64,000 nucleotides of DNA from an uncultured Butyricicoccus sp. (GCA_944384655.1 CALWUF010000035.1:96098-160097); one strand, 5' to 3'. Positions 47,079 to 58,305 are shown, counted from the stretch's first letter. Numbers and translations are program-made. Notes: a model not told the origin generated them from the letters alone.

Positions 47079-48173
47079 ATGAAACTTGGTATTGTCGGAC
47101 TGCCGAACGTCGGCAAGAGCACACTGTTCAATGCCATTACAAATGCTGGTGCGGAATCGGCAAACTATCCGTTTTGTACCATTGATCCCAATGTCGGTAT
47201 GGTCAGTGTCCCGGATGAACGCTTGGATAAGCTGACAGAGATGTATCATCCGCCGAAGACAATTCCGGCAGTTGTCGAATTTGTAGACATCGCCGGTCTG
47301 GTGCGCGGTGCATCCAAGGGGGAAGGTCTGGGCAATAAATTCTTATCCCATATCCGTGAGGTCGATGCGATTGTACATGTCGTCCGCTGCTTTGAGAATG
47401 AAAATATTGTCCACGTCGAGGGAAGCATCGATCCGGAGCGCGACATTGAAACCATCAATCTGGAGCTGATCTTATCGGATATGGAATTGCTGGAGCGCCG
47501 CATAGAGCGCTCAAAAAAGCTGGCGAAAGGTGATAAGAAGTATAACGAGGAAATCGAGGTGTTCCAACGCCTGCGCGCGCATTTGGAGCAGGGAAAGACT
47601 GCCCGTACCTTTCCGGAATTTGACAAATATCAGGAACTGATTTCCACCGTTGACCTGCTGTCATCCAAGCCGGTTATCTATGCGGCGAACGTCGATGAAA
47701 ACGGATTTACGGGCGATGAGGCGGAGAATCAGCGCCTGGAAGCCGTTCGCCGCATCGCAGAGGCAGAGGGTTCGATGGTTCTTCCGATTTGTGCACAGAT
47801 GGAACAGGATATTGCCAGCCTGGAGGACGATGAGAAAGAGCTGTTCCTGTCCGAGCTGGGTCTGGAGGAATCCGGTCTTGATCGTCTGATCCGTGTGTGT
47901 TATGATCTGCTCGGTTTGATGAGTTTTCTGACTGCGGGACCGAAGGAAGTGCGTGCCTGGACGATCAAAAAAGGTACGCGTGCGCCGCAGGCAGCAGGCA
48001 AAATTCATACCGATTTTGAACGGGGATTCATCCGCGCAGAGATCATTTCCTATGACGATCTGATGGCATGCGGCTCCATGGTCGCTGCCAAGGAAAAGGG
48101 TTTGGTCCGTCTGGAAGGCAAGGAATATGTCATGCGCGATGGTGATATTGTTGTATTCCGTTTTAATGTTTAA
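47079..48173 (+). CDS. ychF: Ribosome-binding ATPase YchF
   Basis: A 364-residue Obg-family P-loop protein that prefers ATP and binds ribosomes. The N-terminal G domain has GIVGLPNVGKSTLFNAIT, NYPFCTIDPNVG and FVDIAGLVRGASKGEGLG; a coiled region follows (about 110-200) and the C-terminal TGS domain has GPKEVRAWTIKKGTRAPQAA. AGAAAGGA precedes the ATG. Monocistronic by its surroundings. Confidence 0.97.
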   Translation: MKLGIVGLPNVGKSTLFNAITNAGAESANYPFCTIDPNVGMVSVPDERLDKLTEMYHPPKTIPAVVEFVDIAGLVRGASKGEGLGNKFLSHIREVDAIVHVVRCFENENIVHVEGSIDPERDIETINLELILSDMELLERRIERSKKLAKGDKKYNEEIEVFQRLRAHLEQGKTARTFPEFDKYQELISTVDLLSSKPVIYAANVDENGFTGDEAENQRLEAVRRIAEAEGSMVLPICAQMEQDIASLEDDEKELFLSELGLEESGLDRLIRVCYDLLGLMSFLTAGPKEVRAWTIKKGTRAPQAAGKIHTDFERGFIRAEIISYDDLMACGSMVAAKEKGLVRLEGKEYVMRDGDIVVFRFNV

Positions 48174-48361
48174 AAATATAGTTGGAGAAATTTGCTGAAG
48201 TGTAGAAAAATACATCAAATAATTGCCAAATTGTTTCGATTTTGTAATTGTATTTTTCCTTGTAATACACTATGATATTTATATATGACTTGTATGCAAT
48301 ACCGTAAAACCGGTATATTGAAAACCATATTCCATTTGCTGAGCAGGAGGGCTAAGATTGC

Positions 48362-50209
48362 ATGAAAGAAAATAAACAGTCGGGAGCAACCCCAGAGCAG
48401 AACAGCGTGGAGGAATCTACCAAGGGCTTTCGGGTTGTGACCGAACAGGACGAGGTAAATGCCGCGTCGTTTGAAATGAAGAAAAGAAGCCCGGATGGCA
48501 GCTGGGTCGCAGCGACGCCGGTGCATGTGACTGACGGCGGTGCAGAATCCCAGACAGAGAAGGAGCCTTCGGTACAGGTGGGTGAGGCGGAAACCGCTGC
48601 GGCAGATGAGAAGTCGGCAGATGCTACACACAAGGATTCAGCAGAAGAACCCAAACTGGCTGAGCCGGAGACGGCTGTACCGGAAACATCTGAGGCACAA
48701 ACTGCCCAGCCGCAGACGGATGAGCAGGAAGAGGAACCAACGGAAATTTCTGGACGCAAGAGATCGAAGGGCAAGCGTATCGCAGCGGCAGTGGCAGGCG
48801 TGGCTGCCGTTGTTGTCATTGGCTTCAGCGCATATGTGTATGGCTATGGCGGTATTTTTCCGGGTGTCCGTGTCGCGGACGAGTATAAACTCAGCGGCAT
48901 GACCCAGGAAGAGGCGCAGGCATACATAGCTGCTGATGTACAGAACAGTATATTTGATAAGGAAATCAAGCTGACAGGTAAAGATCTGGGCGCGGATTCT
49001 GACAAGGAATACACCATTAAGGTATCGGATGTCGCGGAGACCGTGGACAGCCAGACCTCTGCGCAGCAGGCGTATTTGATTGGTCGAGAAGGAAATTATT
49101 TCCAGCGCGTTGGTACTGTGTTGAATAGTATATTCACCGGTTGGGACGTCTCGCTCAATGCTACCGTCAAGGACGGTACGATCACTGCGAAGGTGGATGA
49201 AATTGCCGCAGATCTTGCCTATGATCCGGTACAACCCAGCTGGCAGGTCGATAAGGAAAAGTCAGAGCTTCAAATTGATACCGGTAAACAGGGTCTTGGC
49301 TTTGACAAGGACAAGATGGTCAACGATCTGACAAGCAAAGTACAGGTCATTGATCTGGAGGACTACACCATTGAGACCTATGCCATAGACCAGGAGAAGC
49401 CAGACGCGAAAGTGATTGCCGAGGATGTCAATTGTGATCCGAAGAATGCGACCGTTGACAAATCGGACGGAGAGACTGTTATCGAAGCAGAGACCGGAAT
49501 CAAGGTGGAGGAGAGTGCGATCTCTTCTGCGCTTGGCGATGCGAGTGAACAGTCCTATACTGTTCCGGTCGAGCTGACCGAGGCAACAATTAAAAAGGCT
49601 GACCTTGAGCAGGTGCTGTTCCGCGACACACTGGCGTCTGCAACAACCTATTACAACAGCGGACAGACATCGCGTACCACCAACGTTCGTTTGGCTTCAT
49701 ATGCATGTGATGGCGTCATTCTAAATCCAGGGGAAGAGTTCTCGTATAACGAAGTCGTTGGCGAACGCACAGCAGCGCGTGGCTATCGGTCTGCGATCAT
49801 CTTCCAGGATGGCGAGGAGGTCGAGGGTCTTGGCGGCGGCGTCTGCCAGCCGTCTTCGACGATTTATATGGCGACCTTGCGTGCCGATCTGGAGGTAACA
49901 GAACGGTATAACCATCAATTCCAAGTCACCTATACGCCGGTTTCTCAGGATGCCGCAGTTGCCTGGGGCAGCAAAGATTACAAATTTGTCAACAATACGG
50001 ATTACCCGATCAAGCTGGATATCAGTGTAGGCGGCGGTGCGTTGACGGTTCGTATTATTGGCACCAAGACGGACGACAAAGAGGTTTCACTGTATGCAAC
50101 GACCTCTGCGAGTGGCAGCTATAAGTACGCAACACTGTATAAGACAGTTACCGTCAACGGTGAATCTACGACAAACAAGGAGAACAGCAGCGCGTATCTG
50201 CTGAAGTAA
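48362..50209 (+). CDS. VanW family protein with peptidoglycan-binding-like domain
   Basis: A 615-residue membrane-anchored extracytoplasmic protein. Residues 1-135 are acidic and Pro/Glu-rich, probably cytoplasmic; a single membrane segment (GKRIAAAVAGVAAVVVIGFS) lies near 139-160. The outside part has a repeated alpha/beta domain (PG_binding_4-like, GMTQEEAQAYIAADVQ) and then a VanW domain (about 425-560) with RTTNVRLASYACDGVILNPG, GGGVCQPSSTIYMATL and ERYNHQFQVTY. VanW is found in some vancomycin-resistance clusters, but related proteins are common in Clostridia, so resistance is not implied. GGAGG lies upstream. Confidence 0.85.
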   Translation: MKENKQSGATPEQNSVEESTKGFRVVTEQDEVNAASFEMKKRSPDGSWVAATPVHVTDGGAESQTEKEPSVQVGEAETAAADEKSADATHKDSAEEPKLAEPETAVPETSEAQTAQPQTDEQEEEPTEISGRKRSKGKRIAAAVAGVAAVVVIGFSAYVYGYGGIFPGVRVADEYKLSGMTQEEAQAYIAADVQNSIFDKEIKLTGKDLGADSDKEYTIKVSDVAETVDSQTSAQQAYLIGREGNYFQRVGTVLNSIFTGWDVSLNATVKDGTITAKVDEIAADLAYDPVQPSWQVDKEKSELQIDTGKQGLGFDKDKMVNDLTSKVQVIDLEDYTIETYAIDQEKPDAKVIAEDVNCDPKNATVDKSDGETVIEAETGIKVEESAISSALGDASEQSYTVPVELTEATIKKADLEQVLFRDTLASATTYYNSGQTSRTTNVRLASYACDGVILNPGEEFSYNEVVGERTAARGYRSAIIFQDGEEVEGLGGGVCQPSSTIYMATLRADLEVTERYNHQFQVTYTPVSQDAAVAWGSKDYKFVNNTDYPIKLDISVGGGALTVRIIGTKTDDKEVSLYATTSASGSYKYATLYKTVTVNGESTTNKENSSAYLLK

Positions 50210-50240
50210 TCGGCGTGGTGTCGCGCTCAGGAGGAAGCAC

Positions 50241-51038
50241 ATGGAAAGACAACATGCGGACGATGTATTTGGCAGCAAGCTCGCCGCTAAACAGGACATT
50301 GCAGCATCGCTGTGGCCGACTCTGGGCGCGACACTGATGTATCTGATTCCCGGCGTGTTGCTTTCGCTGGCGTTTCGAATGGCGTGTTTTGATGCGGACG
50401 GCGCTTTGCGCGAGCTGTCGAATATGCGGCTTCTGGCTTATGTGGGCGCGTATTTGCTCGCCACGCTGCTGGTTGATAAGCCGTTGTATTTTGGCTTGAC
50501 GCAGTTTTACGTGCTGCGACGCGCCGGGGCATACCCCGCAGCGAGCATGGTGACGATGTGTTTCAGCTCGGGGAAGTTGTATGCAAAATCCATCCGCCTT
50601 GCATTGGTGCTCACACTGTTTTCCATGTTGTGGGCGTTGCCGCTGACTGCCGTAGCCGCAGGCGCTGTATATGGGCTGTCCCTGTTGCTGCCGAATTATT
50701 TTGGGCTGCTTTTGAGTTGGGAGATTATGATTGTTGCGGCGCTTGTGTACGGCTGCATAGTCGTGCGGTATCAATGCGCGTATACCTTGCTGGCGGAGCG
50801 TAAAGAGATCGGATGTTGGCGTGCAGTGCGTATGTCAGCAAAAATCTTCCGAGGGCATACGCGTGAGGTATTCCACTTGCTCATTAGCTTCAGCTTCTGG
50901 TTCTTGCTGACATTGCTGTTGGGCGGTATCCCAATGATTTATGTCTATCCCTATTTTATACTGTCTGTCTATCATTTGTTTGACCGTATCCGTGGGGTAC
51001 AGATTCGCGTGGTATCGTCAGAGATGGGCAATCAATAA
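50241..51038 (+). CDS. DUF975-like integral membrane protein
   Basis: A 265-residue protein with about six hydrophobic segments and the RMSAKIFRGHTREVFHLLIS block typical of DUF975-type proteins, where a soluble helix precedes the last two segments. It starts 31 bp after the VanW-family gene with AGGAGGA upstream, so they probably form an operon at the cell envelope. No function is known. Confidence 0.75.
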   Translation: MERQHADDVFGSKLAAKQDIAASLWPTLGATLMYLIPGVLLSLAFRMACFDADGALRELSNMRLLAYVGAYLLATLLVDKPLYFGLTQFYVLRRAGAYPAASMVTMCFSSGKLYAKSIRLALVLTLFSMLWALPLTAVAAGAVYGLSLLLPNYFGLLLSWEIMIVAALVYGCIVVRYQCAYTLLAERKEIGCWRAVRMSAKIFRGHTREVFHLLISFSFWFLLTLLLGGIPMIYVYPYFILSVYHLFDRIRGVQIRVVSSEMGNQ

Positions 51039-51056
51039 AAAAATCTGGATGCTTCG

Positions 51057-51098
51057 GGCGCAGCGGACAAAATTTCTGCTGCGCCTTTTATTTTTTTT
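51057..51098 (+). terminator. Terminator after the DUF975-like gene
   Basis: GGCGCAGC pairs with GCTGCGCC and is followed by a long T-rich run. Confidence 0.85.
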
Positions 51099-51176
51099 CG
51101 GCAAAAAGGGGAAAATTTTCAAAAAAACTTGATGTTGCGCCCTGTTTTGGTATATCATGAAAAAGAAAGAATTTGA

Positions 51177-53162
<1,986 letters not shown>

Positions 53163-53176
53163 CAAATATCATTCAC

Positions 53177-53206
53177 ACAGCGGCTCTGGCTCGGAGCCGC
53201 TGTTTT
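53177..53206 (+). terminator. Terminator between metG and tatD
   Basis: ACAGCGGCTC pairs with GAGCCGCTGT around TGGCTCG-type loop, followed by four Ts. It leaves 18 bp before the tatD start, so it may act as a partial terminator. Confidence 0.75.
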
Positions 53207-53224
53207 CCTACAGGGAGGAATACC

Positions 53225-54016
53225 ATGTTGTTTGATACACATGCACATTATGACGACGATTGGTTTGATGCGGATCGAGACCAACTGCTTTCATCCATGC
53301 CGGAACACAATGTGGGATTGATTTTGAATCCGGGCTGTACGGTAAAGACCTCAGAAACGGCAATCCATCTGGCGGAACAGTACGAGTTTATGTACGCCGC
53401 TGTGGGTATCCATCCGGAATACAGCATGGGTGTGACGCAGGCGGAGATCGATCAAATCCGCAGCCTGTCTGAACATCCCAAGGTGAAAGCCATTGGGGAG
53501 ATCGGACTGGATTATTATTGGGAAAAACGTTCGCCGGAGACCACGCCGCCGCGTGAAAAACAGAAGGAGCTGCTGCGCATACAGTTGGAATTGGCGCGAG
53601 AGGTCGGGCTTCCTGTCATCATTCATGACCGCGATGCACATGAAGATTGTTTTAATATTGTAAAAGAATATACCGATATATGCGGCGTATATCACTGTTA
53701 TTCCGGCAGTCTGGAGATGGCAAGAGAAATTATAAAACTTGGCTGGTATATTTCATTTACCGGCGTTATCACATATGGCAGGGCAAAAAAAGCGCGGCAC
53801 ATCATTGAAAATCTGCCGATGGATCGCATCATGATTGAGACAGACAGTCCCTACCTCACGCCGGAGCCGGAGCGGTTACAGAAAAAGCGTGTGCGCAACA
53901 GTTCACTGTTTGTCCATCGCGTCGCAGAGCGCATCGCAGAATGGAAGAATATGACAGTGGAAGAAGTGGAACGCATCACGATGGACAATGGCAAACGGTT
54001 CTTTTCCATTGACTGA
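53225..54016 (+). CDS. tatD: TatD family metal-dependent hydrolase
   Basis: A 263-residue TIM-barrel metallohydrolase with presumed DNase activity. Metal ligands are in FDTHAHYDDDWF, AIGEIGLDYYWEKRSP, PVIIHDRDAHED, VYHCYSGSLEMA and MIETDSPYLTPEP. GGGAGG precedes ATG 53225. In Firmicutes this gene commonly follows metG, as here. Confidence 0.95.
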   Translation: MLFDTHAHYDDDWFDADRDQLLSSMPEHNVGLILNPGCTVKTSETAIHLAEQYEFMYAAVGIHPEYSMGVTQAEIDQIRSLSEHPKVKAIGEIGLDYYWEKRSPETTPPREKQKELLRIQLELAREVGLPVIIHDRDAHEDCFNIVKEYTDICGVYHCYSGSLEMAREIIKLGWYISFTGVITYGRAKKARHIIENLPMDRIMIETDSPYLTPEPERLQKKRVRNSSLFVHRVAERIAEWKNMTVEEVERITMDNGKRFFSID

Positions 54017-54040
54017 ACGGATGACAATCCTGTACAAAAG

Positions 54041-54080
54041 AAAACTGCCACCCGAATAAAAATTTCGGATGGCAGTTTTT
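54041..54080. terminator. Bidirectional terminator between tatD and metY
   Basis: AAAACTGCCACCCGAA pairs with TTCGGATGGCAGTTTT with one mismatch, flanked by A- and T-runs for both convergent genes. Confidence 0.85.
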
Positions 54081-54098
54081 CGCATCAATTGGGAAAAC

Positions 54099-55373
54099 TT
54101 ATTGTGCAATGGCTTCAAAAGCCTGCTTGATGTCGTCCAGAATGTCTTCGACATTTTCCAGACCGACAGACAGGCGGACAAGACCCGGCGTAATGCCACA
54201 GGCAACCAACTGTTCGTCTGTCAATTGGCGATGTGTAGCCGTGGCCGGATGCAGGATACAACTGTGGATATCTGCAACATGAACTTCGAGAGATACCAGT
54301 TTCAGGCTGTCGATGAATTTGGCAGCCCGTTCACGTCCGCCTTTGATGGAAAATGAAATGACACCTGCTGTACCTTCGGGCAAATATTTTTGTGCCAGTG
54401 TATAATATTTATCCGATGCAAGACCGGGATAATTGATGAATTCAACATCCGGCTGCTGTTCCAGATAGGTTGCGACAGCCAGTGCATTTTTGCTGTGCTG
54501 GCGGATGCGCAGCGGCAGCGTCTGCAAACCCAGATCGAGCAGGAATGCGCCCATTGGGGTCTGGCAGGTGCCCATATCGCGCATGAGTTGAACGCGCGCT
54601 TTGGTGATATACGCTGCATCGCCGAAGGCTTCCGTATAACGCAGACCGTGATAGGACGCATCCGGCTCTGTCAGTTCCGGGAATTTACCGGATGCGCCCC
54701 AGTCAAACTTGCCGCTGTCAACAATGACGCCGCCAACCTGTACAGCATGACCATCCATATATTTTGTGGTAGAATGTACAATGATATCCGCACCAAAATC
54801 GAACGGACGGCACAGAATCGGTGTTGCAAATGTATTGTCTACGATCAGCGGGATACCATTGCTGTGTGCCAACTGTGCCATTTTTTCGATATCGAGTACC
54901 GTCAGCGCTGGATTTGCGATGGTTTCACCGAAAACGGCTTTGGTATTTGGTTGGATGAGCGCTTGAAGTTCCTCGAGGGAAGCGTCTTCATTGATAAACG
55001 TGACGTCAATGCCCAGCTTTTTCAGCGTCACGCCAAACAGGTTGAACGTGCCGCCATAGATGGCAGAAGAGCAGAGGATATGATCGCCGGCATGTGCGAT
55101 GTTCAAGATAGAGAGCATGGAAGCTGCCTGTCCGGATGAAGTGCACAGTGCACCGACACCGCCTTCAAGCGCAGCGATTTTATTTTCTACGGCACTCACT
55201 GTCGGGTTGCCCAAACGGGTATAAAAGGCGTCGCCTGCGGTTAGATCAAACAGTGCACCGACATGCTCGGTGGAATCAAAGGTAAATGTAGTGGATTGAT
55301 AAATTGGCAGTGCACGTGCACCGCCATTGCTCGGTTCATAACCGGCATGAATACAAGCAGTTTCTGGTCTCAT
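54099..55373 (-). CDS. metY: O-acetylhomoserine aminocarboxypropyltransferase (sulfhydrylase)
   Basis: A 424-residue PLP enzyme of the cystathionine-gamma-synthase family. It makes homocysteine from O-acetylhomoserine and sulfide. Signatures: CIHAGYEPSNGGARALPIYQ, FYTRLGNPTVSAVENKIAAL, VDNTFATPILCRPFDFGADI and the PLP-lysine block HSTTKYMDGHAVQVGGVIVD. The long C-terminal GLENVEDILDDI is typical. ATG 55373 fits the family start better than ATG 55388, which touches the ribosome site. No SAM riboswitch or T-box was seen in the short leader. Confidence 0.92.
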   Translation of the reverse strand: MRPETACIHAGYEPSNGGARALPIYQSTTFTFDSTEHVGALFDLTAGDAFYTRLGNPTVSAVENKIAALEGGVGALCTSSGQAASMLSILNIAHAGDHILCSSAIYGGTFNLFGVTLKKLGIDVTFINEDASLEELQALIQPNTKAVFGETIANPALTVLDIEKMAQLAHSNGIPLIVDNTFATPILCRPFDFGADIIVHSTTKYMDGHAVQVGGVIVDSGKFDWGASGKFPELTEPDASYHGLRYTEAFGDAAYITKARVQLMRDMGTCQTPMGAFLLDLGLQTLPLRIRQHSKNALAVATYLEQQPDVEFINYPGLASDKYYTLAQKYLPEGTAGVISFSIKGGRERAAKFIDSLKLVSLEVHVADIHSCILHPATATHRQLTDEQLVACGITPGLVRLSVGLENVEDILDDIKQAFEAIAQ

Positions 55374-55416
55374 GGAGAAAACCCCCATCCTTTCTTGATA
55401 TTGGAAAACGTCTGTA

Positions 55417-55437
55417 CGTTATTTTTCTTTTATAACG
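55417..55437. promoter_or_regulatory. Inverted repeat in the metY-ynzC divergent region
   Basis: CGTTAT and ATAACG flank 9 bp of T-rich sequence just upstream of metY. It may be an operator for a sulfur or methionine repressor; low certainty. Confidence 0.3.
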
Positions 55438-55481
55438 GTAACATATGATGCAAACGGTGTCAAGCGGTCATACATCTGTAC

Positions 55482-55510
55482 TTGCCATAGATGGTGGAAA
55501 ACGATATAAT
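55482..55510 (+). promoter_or_regulatory. Promoter of the ynzC-cca operon
   Basis: TTGCCA (55482-55487) and TATAAT (55505-55510), 17-bp spacer, 40 bp before the first gene. Confidence 0.8.
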
Positions 55511-55550
55511 AAAACCGGAATAGAAATCAAAAATCGGAGGAAATCCACGT

Positions 55551-55775
55551 ATGGATCAGCAGAAGATCAGCCGTATCAATGCGCTCGCAAAAAAATCCAA
55601 GGCAGAAGGTCTGACGTTGGAGGAAAAAGCGGAGCAAAAGCAATTGCGGGATGAATATATTGCAGAATATCGTGCCAACCTCAAGGCACAGTTGGACAAT
55701 ACGGTGATTGTAGATGAAAACGGGAACAAACGGAAACTGAAGCAGAAAAAGCCGTACAATGGGCTGCGGCGCTGA
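55551..55775 (+). CDS. ynzC: DUF896/YnzC-like small protein
   Basis: A 74-residue DUF896 protein, two helices then a basic tail: QQKISRINALAKKSKAEGLT, LEEKAEQKQLRDEYIAEYRA and a KRKLKQKKPYNGLRR end. Family members such as B. subtilis YnzC are small and mostly uncharacterised; some are linked to the SOS region. GGAGG precedes the ATG. Its stop overlaps the cca start by one base, so the two are coupled. Confidence 0.88.
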   Translation: MDQQKISRINALAKKSKAEGLTLEEKAEQKQLRDEYIAEYRANLKAQLDNTVIVDENGNKRKLKQKKPYNGLRR

Positions 55776-57316
55776 TGATGCAGGAGATAGAATTTGACTT
55801 GCCTGCGGCAATCCGCACGACGCTGGACAGGCTGGAGACCGCAGGTTATCCGGCTTATGTAGTAGGTGGCGCTGTGCGTGACTGCCTGATGGGAAAACAG
55901 CCGCATGATTATGATGTGTGTACAGCAGCGCTGCCGGAGCAGGTAAGACGATTGTTTGCCGACCGGACAGTCGTTGAAACCGGGATCAAACACGGCACAG
56001 TGACCATTCTCATAGACGCCGAACCGGTTGAAGTCACAACCTTCCGCACCGAAGGTGTATATTCCGATGGCAGGCGACCGGATGCGGTATCATTTGTGGA
56101 TGACATTGAATTGGATTTGGCGCGCCGGGATTTTACCATGAATGCAATGGCATGGAGTCCAGCGCGTGGTCTGTGTGACCCTTTTGATGGGCAGATCGAT
56201 GTACAGCACCGATGCATCCGCTGTGTCGGAGATCCGGACATGCGTCTGCAAGAGGACGCATTGCGTATCCTGCGCGCGTTGCGGTTTGTCTCTCAGCGCG
56301 GGTTTGCCGTGGAACCCAATACGGCTGCGGCATTGCACCGCAATCGCCAACATCTGGCGCAGGTGTCCGCAGAGCGCATCACAGATGAAGTGCTGCATAT
56401 CCTGTGCGGCGCACATGTAGGTGTGGTATTGATGGAATTTTCCGATATTTTTGCACAGATTTTGCCGGAAATCCAGCCGATGATTGGCTTTGACCAACAC
56501 AATGCATATCATAAATATACCGTATGGGAACATTCTGTGCGTACAGTGGAAGGGATTCGTCCTGATCCGCTGCTGCGTTTGGCGGCATTGTTGCATGATG
56601 TCGGCAAACCGGATACGTTCAGCATGGATGATCGCGGCGTCGGACATTTTTATGGTCACCCTGTGCGCTCGCGTGAACTGACCGAACAGCTTGTACAGCG
56701 TCTGCGTCTGCCGGTACAGATGGAACGGCAATTGGTATATCTGGTGCGGCATCATGACACACCGTTGGGAAGCAACACGCGCCATGTGCGGCGCAAATTG
56801 GCAGTACATGGGGAAGAAATGTTTCGTGCACTGCTCGCGATCAAAAAAGCAGATGGCATCGGGCAGGGAACAACGCCGAAAAATCTGACTGAACTGCTGG
56901 AGCTCGAACGGTTGTTGCAGCAGGTACTCATTGAAGACAACTGTCTCACGCGCCGCGACCTTGCGGTCAATGGAAATGATTTGATTGCATGGGGCGCGCA
57001 TGGGCGTGCGGTGGGATATTATTTGTCCGCTCTGCTCAACCGCGTGTTGGATGACCCGTCATGCAATACACGTGACCGACTGCGTGCGATTTATGATGAT
57101 CTGTGCGCACAGGAGAATTGTGTTGAATTGACAGTAAACGGTATGAGCGCACGGTGCTGTGTAAAGCAGGTGAGACAATTATTAGCGGGCATTTCCGACA
57201 TTACAAGGGCGGATATCACGCTGGACAGCGGACGTATTGTTGTATACGGTCAGCATTTGCCGCTGGATCAGATCCGTGAGGTTTTAACAGCGGCCGGATA
57301 TGAGGTGGCAATATGA
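55775..57316 (+). CDS. cca: CCA tRNA nucleotidyltransferase with C-terminal HMA-like domain
   Basis: A 513-residue protein. Residues 1-445 are a class II CCA-adding enzyme that builds or repairs tRNA 3' ends: GGAVRDCLMGKQPHDYDV with the nucleotidyl Asp pair, RRDFTMNAMAW, QEDALRILRALRF, and an HD region LAALLHDVGKPDTF. Residues 449-513 look like a heavy-metal-associated (HMA) domain: VELTVNGMSARCCVKQVRQL, ITLDSGRIVVYGQ, IREVLTAAGYEV. The usual GMxCxxC is GMSARCC, so the first metal Cys is Ala459. It overlaps the next gene by 4 bp. Confidence 0.92.
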   Translation: MMQEIEFDLPAAIRTTLDRLETAGYPAYVVGGAVRDCLMGKQPHDYDVCTAALPEQVRRLFADRTVVETGIKHGTVTILIDAEPVEVTTFRTEGVYSDGRRPDAVSFVDDIELDLARRDFTMNAMAWSPARGLCDPFDGQIDVQHRCIRCVGDPDMRLQEDALRILRALRFVSQRGFAVEPNTAAALHRNRQHLAQVSAERITDEVLHILCGAHVGVVLMEFSDIFAQILPEIQPMIGFDQHNAYHKYTVWEHSVRTVEGIRPDPLLRLAALLHDVGKPDTFSMDDRGVGHFYGHPVRSRELTEQLVQRLRLPVQMERQLVYLVRHHDTPLGSNTRHVRRKLAVHGEEMFRALLAIKKADGIGQGTTPKNLTELLELERLLQQVLIEDNCLTRRDLAVNGNDLIAWGAHGRAVGYYLSALLNRVLDDPSCNTRDRLRAIYDDLCAQENCVELTVNGMSARCCVKQVRQLLAGISDITRADITLDSGRIVVYGQHLPLDQIREVLTAAGYEVAI

Positions 57317-57900
57317 ATTTGGATTACAGGCAGATATTTATCGATCAATACAAGGCGAAAATCACGCGGCGCGGTGCAGACCGTTTGCTTGAGTGGTTGT
57401 TGAATACAGATTTTTTTACTGCGCCGGCATCTACACGCTTTCATGCCGCATATGAAGGCGGGTTGGTGGAACACAGCCTGAATGTTTACCGCATTATGAT
57501 GAAAAAACATTTTGTTGAAGGTGAAGACGACCCGGAGAGCGCCGCTATTTGTACACTGCTGCATGATATCTGTAAAGCAGGCTTTTATGAGGTTGCATTC
57601 CGCAATCGGAAAAATGACGCAGGCGTGTGGGAAAAAGTGCCGTACTATACGATTAACGACAAGTTCCCATATGGACATGGCGAAAAATCTGTATTTCTGA
57701 TCGAGCGTTTTATGCGCCTCAAAAATGAAGAAGCGGTTGCCATCCGTTGGCATATGGGCGGGTTTGATGATGCAGCAAAATCCGGTTCATTTGCCATCGC
57801 ACATGCATATGAAAATTATCCGCTCGCAGTGAAGCTGCATCTGTCCGATCTCGAGGCAACGTATCTGTGCGAGAGTCGCAATGTGGAGGAGGAAGAATGA
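57313..57900 (+). CDS. HD-domain metal-dependent phosphohydrolase
   Basis: A 195-residue HD-superfamily protein, with GGLVEHSLNVYRIMMKKHF, the HD doublet in CTLLHDICKAGFYEV, GHGEKSVFLIERFMRL and IRWHMGGFDDAAKS. It is probably a nucleotide or nucleic-acid phosphohydrolase; the substrate is unknown. It starts in the stop of cca (ATGA) and its own stop overlaps yjbQ, so the four genes ynzC-cca-HD-yjbQ are tightly coupled. Confidence 0.85.
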   Translation: MNLDYRQIFIDQYKAKITRRGADRLLEWLLNTDFFTAPASTRFHAAYEGGLVEHSLNVYRIMMKKHFVEGEDDPESAAICTLLHDICKAGFYEVAFRNRKNDAGVWEKVPYYTINDKFPYGHGEKSVFLIERFMRLKNEEAVAIRWHMGGFDDAAKSGSFAIAHAYENYPLAVKLHLSDLEATYLCESRNVEEEE

Positions 57901-58298
57901 TGAAAGCAAAAAAATTTACCCTGAGGACTTCGCGTGAGGCTTTTTTAAACATCACGCAGAGTGTGCGTGATACCATCCGTGAGAGCGGCGTAAAAGATGG
58001 CATTGTTGTTGTCTGGTGCGCACATACGACGGCGGGTATTACAATCAATGAAAACTCCGATCCGGATGTTGTGCGCGATATGCTGTTGGGATTGGATAGA
58101 GCCTATCCGGATCGCAGGGAATTCCGCCATGCGGAGGGGAATTCTTCGGCACACCTCAAATGTTCGGCAATGGGCGTGTCCAGGACGATCCCAATTGAGG
58201 ATGGGAATATGCTGCTCGGCATTTGGCAGGGCATCTATTTCTGCGAATTTGACGGACCGCGCACCCGAAATTATTACGTAAAGGTCATTGAAGGATGA
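57900..58298 (+). CDS. yjbQ: YjbQ family protein
   Basis: A 132-residue YjbQ/UPF0047 protein, described as a secondary thiamine-phosphate synthase. Conserved blocks: VVVWCAHTTAGITINENSDP, DRREFRHAEGNSSAHLKCSA and LLGIWQGIYFCEFDGPRTR. I chose ATG 57900 with 7-bp spacing from AGGAGG; ATG 57897 gives one extra Met. It ends the operon and a strong terminator follows. Confidence 0.88.
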   Translation: MKAKKFTLRTSREAFLNITQSVRDTIRESGVKDGIVVVWCAHTTAGITINENSDPDVVRDMLLGLDRAYPDRREFRHAEGNSSAHLKCSAMGVSRTIPIEDGNMLLGIWQGIYFCEFDGPRTRNYYVKVIEG

Positions 58299-58305
58299 TC
58301 ACAAG

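Noticed and set aside
48362..50209. Vancomycin-resistance gene
   Set aside because: VanW-family proteins are common in Clostridia; no vanH/A/X or sensor genes are present, so resistance is not supported.
55374..55550. SAM riboswitch or T-box before metY
   Set aside because: The leader is short and lacks the conserved helices of either element.
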